Shown here piece by piece: positions 1 to 5,485 of a stretch of 5,485 bases of DNA (its first letter is position 1; each line of letters begins with the position of its first letter). Source of the stretch: Gammaproteobacteria bacterium (GTDB taxonomy: Bacteria > Pseudomonadota > Gammaproteobacteria > Pseudomonadales > Halieaceae); the NCBI GenBank assembly GCA_018222695.1, contig JAAEZV010000124.1:1-5485 (forward strand), written 5' to 3'. Both the position numbers and the translations under genes were made by a program. Under the pieces are notes generated by a model. The model was not told the origin of the DNA, ran no database searches, and saw nothing but the letters and a program-made list of their open reading frames with translations.

Positions 1-16
1 ATTTGAGCCCGTTACG

Positions 17-35
17 CCACCGGAGTGCCCGGTGG
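17..35. repeat. Inverted repeat, 7-bp GC-rich stem downstream of pepF
   Basis: CCACCGG (17-23) and CCGGTGG (29-35) form a perfect 7-bp stem with a 5-nt loop. It lies 67 nt past the pepF stop and could stop or stabilise the end of the transcript. No run of U follows in either direction, so an intrinsic terminator is not established. Confidence 0.4.
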
Positions 36-51
36 TGTGCTTAATACCAAC

Positions 52-68
52 AATAACGCCACGTTATT
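52..68. repeat. Inverted repeat, 7-bp stem with 3-nt loop downstream of pepF
   Basis: AATAACG (52-58) and CGTTATT (62-68) form a perfect 7-bp stem around the loop CCA. It is 34 nt past the pepF stop. The stem is AT-rich and no U-tract follows it, so it is at most a weak 3'-end structure or a protein site. Confidence 0.35.
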
Positions 69-101
69 TGAGGCGGCAACGGCTGGCACCAGTTTAGCTT
101 T

Positions 102-2006
102 CTACTGGCTAAGGGTAGCCACCGTCTCCATTTCAGCCAACGCCTGCTCGAGCTGATCGACCAAGTCATCGAATACCTCGATCGTCGCCTTAATCGGCTC
201 GGGTGAGGTCATATCGATGCCTGCCTTTTTGAGCAGCTCAATAGGGTAGTCATTGGAGCCAGACTTAAGCATGGTCAAATATCTCTCCCGAGCAGGCTCT
301 CCTTCCTCAAGAATCTGCTTGGCCAGTGCCGTGGCGGCAACGAACGAGGTGGAGTACTGGTAGACGTAAAAGTTGTCACTGCGTAAAAAATGCGGGATCC
401 GGCTCCACTCGATCTGATTGAGTTCGTTGGCGTGTACCGCGTCTCCGTAGTAGTCGTTGAATACGTCGGCATAGATCGTATTCAGTACGTCTGCAGTCAG
501 CGCTTCGCCGGCCTCGACTTTAGCGTGGGCGCGCGCCTCAAAGTCAGCAAAAGAGGCCTGTCGATAAAAGCCGCCTCTGAATTCATCAAGGTAAGAACTC
601 AGGAGGTAGGCGCGCTCGCCCGCCGAGGTCGCCTCAGCCAGCATTTTTTGCATCAGGATCGCCTCATTGGTCATCGACGCAATTTCAGCGATAAAGGTCC
701 GGTAGTCGCCATAGACCTGTGGTTGGGTATTGCGGGTCAGGTAGCTATGGATCGAGTGGCCGTATTCATGGGCCAGAGTTGATACATTGTTCAGCGTGCC
801 CTCAAAATTCATAGAGAGATAGGGCTTTGATGTGTAGGTGCCCCAGCTGAACGCGCCGCCGCGTTTGCCTCGATTGGCCATGGCATCGACCCAGCCCTCG
901 TCGAATCCTTTCCAGTAGACGTTGATGTATTCCTCGCCGAGTGGAGTGAGGGCCTCGGCCACGATCTCCTTGGCCTCATCAAAGCTCACGTCTTTGATCG
1001 TAGGAGGCACAATAGGTGCGTACATGTCCCAAATCTCCAGCCGATCCACGCCAAGCGTTTTCTCCCTTAGCCGCAGGTAGCGTTGCAGGGGCGCGCTGCC
1101 TTCTCGCGCCGCACTGATCAGGTTATTAAAAACCTCAATTGGAATGGCATTGGTGTAGGTGGCGTGCTCCAGTCGGGACTCAAAGCCTCGGGCGCGTGCG
1201 AAAAATACTCGGCTTTTAACATGCCCCTCATAGTTCGCAGCGAGTGTGTGATTGAGCGTCTTGTAGCCCTCAAATAATCCTTTCCAGGCGGCTTCGCGCA
1301 CCTTGCGATCAGTCGAGTGCAGGAATGCCCCGTAGCGACTGTTGGTGAGCTCAACCTCATCTCCTGACTCATCAATCATGGTGCCAAAGGACAGATCGGA
1401 GCTATCAATGGCGGTGAAGACACTGTCAAATTTATCGAGCGGGTCCGATGCCATCGCCAGCAAGCGCTCTTCGGCCTCGGATAGTGTGTAAGGACGCATG
1501 CGTGCGGTTTCGTCGAGATAGTGTGCATAGACCTCGAGTCCTGGCGTGCGCTCGATGAAGTGTGTCAGCGTCTCGTCGGGGATGGCCAGCAGTTCGGGTG
1601 TGAAGTAGGACAGGGCTTGCTGGTACTGGGAATAAAGCCCCTGAGCCTCCGAGAAGCGCGCGGCATTCTCAGAGATGCGGGTGTCTTCATAACTCTTGAG
1701 CCCGGCGTAGACATAGAGATTGGCGATGATGGTGTCGACCGCTTGGATGCTTTCAATGGCCTGCAGCAAGCTCGCTCCGCTTTCACCCAGTTTGCCCCGA
1801 TGGGTTGACACCGTGGGCAGTGCTTCGAGAAATCGCTCCCGATCCGCTTCCCATGTGGCTGCGTCGGCATACATATCGGTGAGATCCCATTTGAACTGCG
1901 CATCAATGTCTGCGCGCTCAGGCACGGCTTTGGCAAAGACACCAGAGGAAGCCAAAAAGAGTAGGCCGGTAAGGAGGCCGCAAAATAAGGTTTTGATCGG
2001 TGACAT
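102..2006 (-). CDS. pepF: Oligoendopeptidase F (M3 family zinc metallopeptidase) with signal peptide
   Basis: A 634-residue M3B zinc peptidase that cleaves short peptides. The order is: signal peptide (about 1-25, hydrophobic core LLTGLLFLASS, probable cleavage after GVFA); an N-terminal helical domain with the oligopeptidase F region around 120-190; and a catalytic M3 domain from about 210 to 600. The zinc site is HEYGH (413-417) with Glu414 as the general base and Glu441 in FIAEIAS as the third ligand, 24 residues after His417. Flanking family signatures are SKPYLSMNFEGTLNNVSTLA (393-412), FRGGFYRQASFADFE (476-490), IEWSRIPHF (532-540) with substrate-binding His539 and several Tyr, and NDYPIELLKKAGIDMTSPEP (585-604). 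The length is about that of the family plus a signal. Most PepF proteins are cytosolic, so export to the periplasm is notable. It has its own AAGGA ribosome binding site and lies 110 nt after the flavin reductase stop, so it may be separately transcribed. Confidence 0.96.
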   Translation of the reverse strand: MSPIKTLFCGLLTGLLFLASSGVFAKAVPERADIDAQFKWDLTDMYADAATWEADRERFLEALPTVSTHRGKLGESGASLLQAIESIQAVDTIIANLYVYAGLKSYEDTRISENAARFSEAQGLYSQYQQALSYFTPELLAIPDETLTHFIERTPGLEVYAHYLDETARMRPYTLSEAEERLLAMASDPLDKFDSVFTAIDSSDLSFGTMIDESGDEVELTNSRYGAFLHSTDRKVREAAWKGLFEGYKTLNHTLAANYEGHVKSRVFFARARGFESRLEHATYTNAIPIEVFNNLISAAREGSAPLQRYLRLREKTLGVDRLEIWDMYAPIVPPTIKDVSFDEAKEIVAEALTPLGEEYINVYWKGFDEGWVDAMANRGKRGGAFSWGTYTSKPYLSMNFEGTLNNVSTLAHEYGHSIHSYLTRNTQPQVYGDYRTFIAEIASMTNEAILMQKMLAEATSAGERAYLLSSYLDEFRGGFYRQASFADFEARAHAKVEAGEALTADVLNTIYADVFNDYYGDAVHANELNQIEWSRIPHFLRSDNFYVYQYSTSFVAATALAKQILEEGEPARERYLTMLKSGSNDYPIELLKKAGIDMTSPEPIKATIEVFDDLVDQLEQALAEMETVATLSQ

Positions 2007-2016
2007 GGGCGTATCG

Positions 2017-2021
2017 TCCTT
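2017..2021 (-). promoter_or_regulatory. Ribosome binding site of pepF
   Basis: AAGGA on the minus strand lies 10 nt before the ATG at 2006-2004. It is the clearest Shine-Dalgarno in the window and supports this ATG, which also begins the signal peptide. The coupled genes upstream show much weaker sites. Confidence 0.6.
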
Positions 2022-2116
2022 GAAGTGTCCAGTGGTGTTGCGTCAAGCGGGGCGTTTGGTTGGCGCCGTAGTCCGCGGGCGATCAGCCTAACGGATCCCC
2101 GTATTGAAAACGAGAT

Positions 2117-2761
2117 TTACAATTGTCGTGGCGAGGAGGCCGTATCAGCGGCAGCGAATCGCACTCCGCCCTCTGGTTGCGTGTACGTGTCGAGCCCGGC
2201 CACGGCGACCAGACCCATATCGCTCAGAGAGAGACCACCATCGCTGCGCTGGGCCGTCTCGGGGTAGTGCAGATGCTGAACTTCGCCAATGATCATATGC
2301 GTACCGTTGATTTCCAGCGGGTGATGTTCTCGCAACAGGCATCCGACTTGTAGCGGTGAGCCTTTGATAAACGGCGCATTAAATTCAGCCAGCCACTCCG
2401 CCTCAAAGCCACAGGCATCAAATTCCGATTGATCCTTGGGGTAGGCCGCCGAGGTCTGATGTGCCGGCGCGGCGTGATCCAGTGAAAAACCGTTCAGTGT
2501 CCAGCACCGGGTTTCCAGCAGGTTACGGAGCGTGTGCCGCTCGCTGTTGCCCGTGCTCGGGCGCAGAATCATTGCCAGTAGAGGTGGGCTGGAGCCTAAA
2601 TGAAAATGAGAGCTCACGATGGCGAGATTCGTTTGGCCCTCTGCATCCGAAGTGCCCACCAACATCGCGGACTTGTACCCAGGCAAGCTGTTGATGAGCA
2701 ACGCCCGCGGTTGCGACGCCATAGCCGCGATGTCGGGCGCGGTGAGGTGCGCCAGCGTCAA
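2117..2761 (-). CDS. Flavin reductase-like FMN-binding split-barrel protein
   Basis: With the start chosen here this is a 214-residue protein of the flavin reductase/FMN-binding split-barrel family, whose members bind FMN and often reduce free flavin with NAD(P)H to feed a partner enzyme. Seen segments: LINSLPGYKSAMLVGT (22-37); TNLAIVSSHFHLGSSPP (44-60) followed by LLAMILRP, typical of the FMN-binding face; AHQTSAAYPKDQSEFDACGF (100-119), with the SEF motif of the group; GEVQHLHY (159-166); and GLDTYTQP (189-196). The frame is open up to an ATG at 2836, but that would overlap the preceding gene by 79 nt and add an unconserved Pro/Arg-rich lead. A TTG at 2761-2759 overlaps the preceding TGA as TTGA and gives the start MTLAHLTAPDI, similar to the opening I recall for family members. 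The ATG at 2722 is a weaker option. No signal peptide. The partner enzyme is unknown. Confidence 0.87.
   Translation of the reverse strand: MTLAHLTAPDIAAMASQPRALLINSLPGYKSAMLVGTSDAEGQTNLAIVSSHFHLGSSPPLLAMILRPSTGNSERHTLRNLLETRCWTLNGFSLDHAAPAHQTSAAYPKDQSEFDACGFEAEWLAEFNAPFIKGSPLQVGCLLREHHPLEINGTHMIIGEVQHLHYPETAQRSDGGLSLSDMGLVAVAGLDTYTQPEGGVRFAAADTASSPRQL
2758..2761 (-). other. TTGA stop/start overlap between the DCC-protein and flavin reductase genes
   Basis: The TGA ending the DCC-family gene (2760-2758) overlaps a TTG codon (2761-2759) in the flavin reductase frame. The layout copies the common ATGA overlap but with a rare TTG start. No strong Shine-Dalgarno precedes it, so initiation would depend on ribosomes finishing the upstream gene. 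The start choice is inferred from N-terminal similarity, not proven. Confidence 0.6.
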
Positions 2762-3144
2762 TCTGAGGTGCTCGATTCGGATTCTAGGGGGTAGCGCTTG
2801 GCGTAGCGGCGGGTGGCCCACTGGTGGTAACACCAACTAGCGAATGGTCTCACCACGGGCCAAGACAGCCAGCGCCAGAAAAAACCGATGCGGGTGTATT
2901 GCCACGCCGCCACGTTGGCGTCGAGTCCGACGACCCACTCGGAGCCACGCTTGAGGTGCAGATTTTGCAGCAGCGTCTCCTTGTCTGGCCCGTCAGCGCC
3001 GGGCGGTAGCGCATGAATGTCCTGTAAAACCAGCTGGTCAGACTTCAGTTTCGCCAGATGGGACATCTCCCGCTGGCACAGTGGGCAGCTGCCGTCGTAA
3101 TAAAGGGTGTCTGGCTCTTGCATGGCCGTTTTACGACTCGCCAT
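2758..3144 (-). CDS. DCC-family (DUF393, YuxK-like) thiol-disulfide oxidoreductase
   Basis: A small 128-residue protein of the DCC family, named for its Asp-x-x-Cys-x-x-Cys motif and considered a thioredoxin-like thiol protein. The motif is YYDGSCPLC (15-23) with Asp17, Cys20 and Cys23. The C-terminal half is rich in aromatic residues (seven Trp between 70 and 109) and ends in a basic WATRRYAKRY stretch. A third Cys is at 105. There is no signal peptide, so it should be cytosolic, unlike the TlpA-like protein encoded 55 nt upstream. An in-frame TAG two codons before the ATG at 3144 bounds the start. The ATG at 3121-3123 (residue 8) is an alternative that would start closer to the motif, and neither has a good Shine-Dalgarno. 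The stop overlaps the likely start of the flavin reductase gene. The biochemical role of the family is poorly established. Confidence 0.88.
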   Translation of the reverse strand: MASRKTAMQEPDTLYYDGSCPLCQREMSHLAKLKSDQLVLQDIHALPPGADGPDKETLLQNLHLKRGSEWVVGLDANVAAWQYTRIGFFWRWLSWPVVRPFASWCYHQWATRRYAKRYPLESESSTSD

Positions 3145-3199
3145 GTGCTATGGATGAGCAATAGCGTTTTCGGGAGGTGAACAGTAACAGGACGAAGAT

Positions 3200-3757
3200 T
3201 TAGGAGTCAGCGATAAGTGCTTGAATTTGCGCCCTTAAGAGTGCCTCATCGCCCTTGCGAAAACCGACATGGACTTCTCTGATGAGGCCGTCACGGCCGA
3301 TCAGATAGCCTGAAGGCATTCCCGCCACCGCAAAGTCACGTCCGGAGTTGCCCGTTTTATCAATGGCAACCGGGTAATCGACTGGGTAGCGCTTCAAAAA
3401 GTCGAGCGCATCCTCGTCGACATAATCAACGCTGATCGCCACCACACCAAAGTCTGCAGTGTCGAACTCTTTACTCAGTCTGTTCAGGGCCGGCAGGGAC
3501 AGCCTGCAAGGCCCGCACCAGCTGGCCCAGAAGTCCACGTAGGTCACTCGGCCGAGATACGTCGAGTCCGTCACGGTGCCTTCACCATTCGCAATCAGGG
3601 GAAGCTCCCACGCGGGTTGCGGAAGTGGCTCATCAAGTGTGATGTGCGAGCCGCGCTCTGCCAACGCGATCGGTGCCAGCAGGACGCAACCGACTAACCA
3701 CGCTAGACCTAGGCCGTGGGAGAGAAACTGAAAAAAGCTCTTCAGTCTCAAAGGCAT
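3200..3757 (-). CDS. TlpA/ResA-like exported thiol-disulfide oxidoreductase
   Basis: A 185-residue thioredoxin-fold protein of the TlpA/ResA/AhpC-TSA type, which typically reduces or exchanges disulfides outside the cytoplasm (cytochrome c maturation, other Cys proteins). An N-terminal signal of about 33 residues has a basic start (MPLRLK), a long hydrophobic core and a likely signal peptidase I site after PIALA. An LVGC sequence (20-23) inside the core also resembles a lipobox, so a lipoprotein anchor is possible but less likely because hydrophobic residues continue after it. The active site is WCGPC with Cys81 and Cys84, preceded by YVDFWAS. GMPSGYLI (146-153) holds the cis-proline, Pro148. 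I chose the ATG at 3757 because it starts the signal peptide and sits 4 nt after the HMG-CoA reductase stop. The frame is open further upstream, but that part lies inside the reductase gene. The client protein is unknown and no cytochrome maturation genes are nearby. Confidence 0.9.
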   Translation of the reverse strand: MPLRLKSFFQFLSHGLGLAWLVGCVLLAPIALAERGSHITLDEPLPQPAWELPLIANGEGTVTDSTYLGRVTYVDFWASWCGPCRLSLPALNRLSKEFDTADFGVVAISVDYVDEDALDFLKRYPVDYPVAIDKTGNSGRDFAVAGMPSGYLIGRDGLIREVHVGFRKGDEALLRAQIQALIADS

Positions 3758-3761
3758 TGCT

Positions 3762-4952
3762 TCAGCGGTTGCGACCCAGTCGCTCATGGGCATCCACCCA
3801 CTCATTGGTACGCGTCTTCTTATCGACCCGCGCTGCACCCGAGAGTGAAAGCTCTCCGGCGACGACCAGCGCCGCTGCGATTTCGCACAGCTTGAGGGCT
3901 TTGCCTTTACCCTCGCAGCCCAGCATCCGCAGGCACTCGCGCTGGGTGGGCAGGGAGGTGCCGCCGCCATAGGTCGCCATGATCACAGCGGGCAGCGTGA
4001 TGGAGAAATAGAAATCGCCCTTGCTCGTCGCGCGCTGATAGGTCGTGCACTGATTGGACTCGCCGATATTGGCCACATCCTGTCCAGTCGCCAAATACAA
4101 TGCGGCCAACGCATTGGCAGGATGGTTAGCGTTGTTGGATGAGTTGGTCAGGATGGCGGACAACGTGGAGATCTGCTGGCCATAGGCAATTTGCTCGGGG
4201 GCTACACGCAGGTGCTTCATCAAAATATCGCGGGGCACCGTGATTTCTGCGGTGACGCGCTTGCCGCGGGTTTTGAGCAGGTTCACAGATGACGTCTTTT
4301 TTTCCGTATCGAAATTGCCCGAGAGCATGTAATGCAGCATCTCGGGGCGCTGCTCGTTGATCCATTCGCAGGCGACAAAGGTCGCCCGAGACACCATGTT
4401 TTGGCCCGCAGCGTCCCCAGTGGAGTAATCGAAGCGAGTGAAGACCATGCTGTGTGCGTGATAGCTCTCAATGTCATGCAGTTTGCCGACTGAGGTTGAG
4501 GTCTCTGCTTTGGCCTTGATGGGCTCAAAATTGTCTTTAAGCCAGAGCTGAAAATCTCTCGCCTGACGGGCGTTGCGGAAGATGAACACCGGCGAGCGCT
4601 GCATCGATTCCTCGGAGACGGTGGTCAAGACGCCACCACACTCCCGAATCACCTTCATGCCGCGGTTGTAGGAGGCCAGCATTGTGCCTTCCACCGTTGC
4701 CATGGGCACATAAAACTCGCCCTGCGCATGTTCACCGTTGACTAATAATGGGCCAGCTACGCCGATGGGAATCTGCGCGACACCCCAGAAATTCTCGATG
4801 TTGCTCTCCATTTCATGGGGATCGAACGAGAACTGTTTCGTGTGGTCGAGCTCTGCGCCAGTCTGCTGCTCGATAAACTGCTGGCGCTGCTCGACGATCT
4901 CCTTGCTGTAGTCGTCCTCAGCACTGCGGGGTATTTTATTGTGGTCGCTCAT
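3762..4952 (-). CDS. Hydroxymethylglutaryl-CoA reductase (soluble, class I-like)
   Basis: This 396-residue protein matches HMG-CoA reductase, which makes mevalonate from HMG-CoA using two NAD(P)H (or runs in reverse in some catabolic organisms). Motifs in order: GVAQIPIGVAGPL (57-69); PMATVEG (83-89) with the catalytic Glu88; DAAGQNMVS (180-188); SGNFDTEKK (211-219) with the catalytic Lys218; TGQDVANIGESN (289-300) with the catalytic Asp292; GGGTSLPTQRECLRMLG (329-345); AGELSL (365-370). The only candidate for the catalytic His is His389 in DAHERLGR, eight residues from the C-terminus. There is no N-terminal membrane domain, so it should be cytosolic. GGGT, ATxEG and the spacing look more like class I enzymes, but class and cofactor cannot be settled by eye. 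The ATG overlaps the upstream stop (ATGA), and the weak Shine-Dalgarno fits translational coupling. No other mevalonate gene is in view. In bacteria the gene is called mvaA or hmgA. Confidence 0.95.
   Translation of the reverse strand: MSDHNKIPRSAEDDYSKEIVEQRQQFIEQQTGAELDHTKQFSFDPHEMESNIENFWGVAQIPIGVAGPLLVNGEHAQGEFYVPMATVEGTMLASYNRGMKVIRECGGVLTTVSEESMQRSPVFIFRNARQARDFQLWLKDNFEPIKAKAETSTSVGKLHDIESYHAHSMVFTRFDYSTGDAAGQNMVSRATFVACEWINEQRPEMLHYMLSGNFDTEKKTSSVNLLKTRGKRVTAEITVPRDILMKHLRVAPEQIAYGQQISTLSAILTNSSNNANHPANALAALYLATGQDVANIGESNQCTTYQRATSKGDFYFSITLPAVIMATYGGGTSLPTQRECLRMLGCEGKGKALKLCEIAAALVVAGELSLSGAARVDKKTRTNEWVDAHERLGRNR
4949..4952 (-). other. ATGA stop/start overlap between the flavoenzyme and HMG-CoA reductase genes
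   Basis: The ATG of the reductase (4952-4950) and the TGA of the flavoenzyme gene (4951-4949) share bases. This 4-nt overlap is a standard sign of translational coupling and shows that the two genes lie on one transcript. Confidence 0.85.
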
Positions 4953-5485
4953 AGCGCATTGATCCGTTGTTTGGCCTGTTGATACTGGTCAGTTAGCTTG
5001 GTGACGTAATCCCCTGCGGTACCCAGTTCTTTGACCGCCCCGATCCCCTGGCCGCAGCCCCATATGTTTTTCCAGGCTTTGGCGTCGGTATTGCCTCCTG
5101 ACCCAAAGTCCATTTTGCTGGGGTCGCTTTCGGGCAGGTTGTGGGGGTCGAGGCCGGCTGCCTCGATCGATGGTTTGAGGTAATTGCCGTGAACACCCGT
5201 GAATAAGCTGCTGTAGACAATGTCGTCAGCGCAATAATCTACGATGGCTTGTTTGTAGGCTTGCTCGGCGTCCGCCTCTTCTGTGGCGATGAAGGCGGAA
5301 CCAATGTAGGCGAGGTCAGCGCCCATTGCCTGGGCGGCCAACACCGCGTCACCCGTCGCAATAGAGCCCGACAGCAACAGCGGGCCGTCAAACCACTCAC
5401 GAATTTCCTGTATCAGCGCCATGGGAGAGGTCGTGCCAGCGTGACCGCCGGCACCCGCCGCCACAGCAATCAACCCATCGGCACC
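4949..5485 (-). CDS. Nitronate monooxygenase / 2-nitropropane dioxygenase-family flavoprotein (partial, N-terminus outside window)
   Basis: The last 178 residues of an FMN-dependent TIM-barrel enzyme are visible. The reading frame stays open to the window edge, so the start is missing. Family members are usually about 320-350 residues, so about half is present. Counting from the first visible residue, the seen motifs are GAGGHAG (11-17), whose histidine matches the conserved active-site His of nitronate monooxygenases; LLSGSIATG (37-45) and GADLAYIGSAFIATEE (55-70), the FMN phosphate-binding strands; FTGVHGNYLKPS (95-106); and WGCGQGIG (142-149), the usual C-terminal signature. The family oxidises alkyl nitronates with O2, but many members have other roles, including enoyl reductase-like ones, so the substrate is unknown. 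No signal peptide can be judged. The stop overlaps the start of the HMG-CoA reductase gene as ATGA, so the two are probably co-translated. Family assignment is firm; the exact reaction is not. Confidence 0.88.
   Translation of the reverse strand, partial: GADGLIAVAAGAGGHAGTTSPMALIQEIREWFDGPLLLSGSIATGDAVLAAQAMGADLAYIGSAFIATEEADAEQAYKQAIVDYCADDIVYSSLFTGVHGNYLKPSIEAAGLDPHNLPESDPSKMDFGSGGNTDAKAWKNIWGCGQGIGAVKELGTAGDYVTKLTDQYQQAKQRINAL

Noticed and set aside
2..97. Plus-strand frame open from the left edge to a TAG at 95-97 (31 codons), possibly the tail of a convergent gene
   Set aside because: It is too short to judge, Pro-rich and unrecognised, and an opening of this length is expected by chance. 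A minus-strand frame also stays open from about position 67 to the edge with no better support.
390..782. Plus-strand open frame of 130 codons inside pepF
   Set aside because: It is antisense to a strongly conserved peptidase gene, resembles no known protein and is a typical shadow of GC-rich coding sequence. The other plus-strand and alternate minus-frame readings inside genes were dismissed for the same reason.
1974..2006. Cys9 of the PepF leader as a lipoprotein site
   Set aside because: The Cys comes before the hydrophobic core, the residues before it (TLF) do not fit a lipobox, and a good signal peptidase I site follows later.
2018..2046. TTGACG at 2046-2041 as a -35 box for pepF
   Set aside because: A 17-nt spacer leads to TCAAGG, which does not resemble a -10 box and overlaps the ribosome binding site. 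No convincing promoter is visible in 2007-2116.
2085..2105. Possible terminator between the flavin reductase gene and pepF (ACGG/CCGT)
   Set aside because: It is only a 4-bp stem with no following U-run, so it cannot be supported as a terminator.
3147..3165. Small hairpin (5-bp GCTAT/ATAGC stem) before the DCC-family gene
   Set aside because: The stem is only 5 bp with a 9-nt loop and no U-tract, so it is not distinguishable from chance.
3758..3970. Upstream extension of the TlpA-like frame by 71 residues
   Set aside because: It lies wholly within the 3' end of the HMG-CoA reductase gene, apart from the 4-nt gap, has Pro/Ser/Arg-rich shadow composition, and would bury the signal peptide. 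The ATG at 3757 is much better.

Overview
The window is almost fully coding and every supported gene lies on the minus strand, so it reads from right to left. The protein types (exported M3-family oligoendopeptidase F, TlpA-like thioredoxin, DCC-family thiol protein, FMN-binding flavin reductase, nitronate monooxygenase-like protein), the moderately GC-rich codons and the very tight gene packing suggest a free-living Gram-negative bacterium. A marine gammaproteobacterium is my best guess. That is inference, because no rRNA or other marker gene is present.

In transcription order: (1) 5485-4949, the C-terminal half of a nitronate monooxygenase/2-nitropropane dioxygenase-family flavoenzyme, cut by the window edge. 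(2) 4952-3762, a complete soluble HMG-CoA reductase whose ATG overlaps the preceding stop as ATGA. (3) 3757-3200, an exported TlpA/ResA-type thioredoxin beginning 4 nt after the reductase stop. (4) 3144-2758, a small DCC-family (DUF393) thiol protein, after a 55-nt gap. (5) 2761-2117, a flavin reductase-like FMN-binding split-barrel protein, whose likely TTG start overlaps the preceding stop as TTGA. (6) 2006-102, an exported oligoendopeptidase F, after a 110-nt gap and with its own ribosome binding site. Positions 1-101 are non-coding as far as can be seen and hold two short inverted repeats but no U-tract.

Genes 1-3 and 4-5 look translationally coupled or nearly so. The first five probably form one operon, or two adjoining ones, while pepF may be a separate unit. 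The shared theme is redox chemistry: flavin enzymes (1, 5), thiol-disulfide proteins (3, 4) and an NAD(P)H-dependent reductase (2). The most unusual element is the HMG-CoA reductase. No other mevalonate-pathway gene is visible, and its C-terminus differs from the textbook form. I see no mobile element, CRISPR array, tRNA, rRNA or phage gene, and no clearly new defence or similar system.
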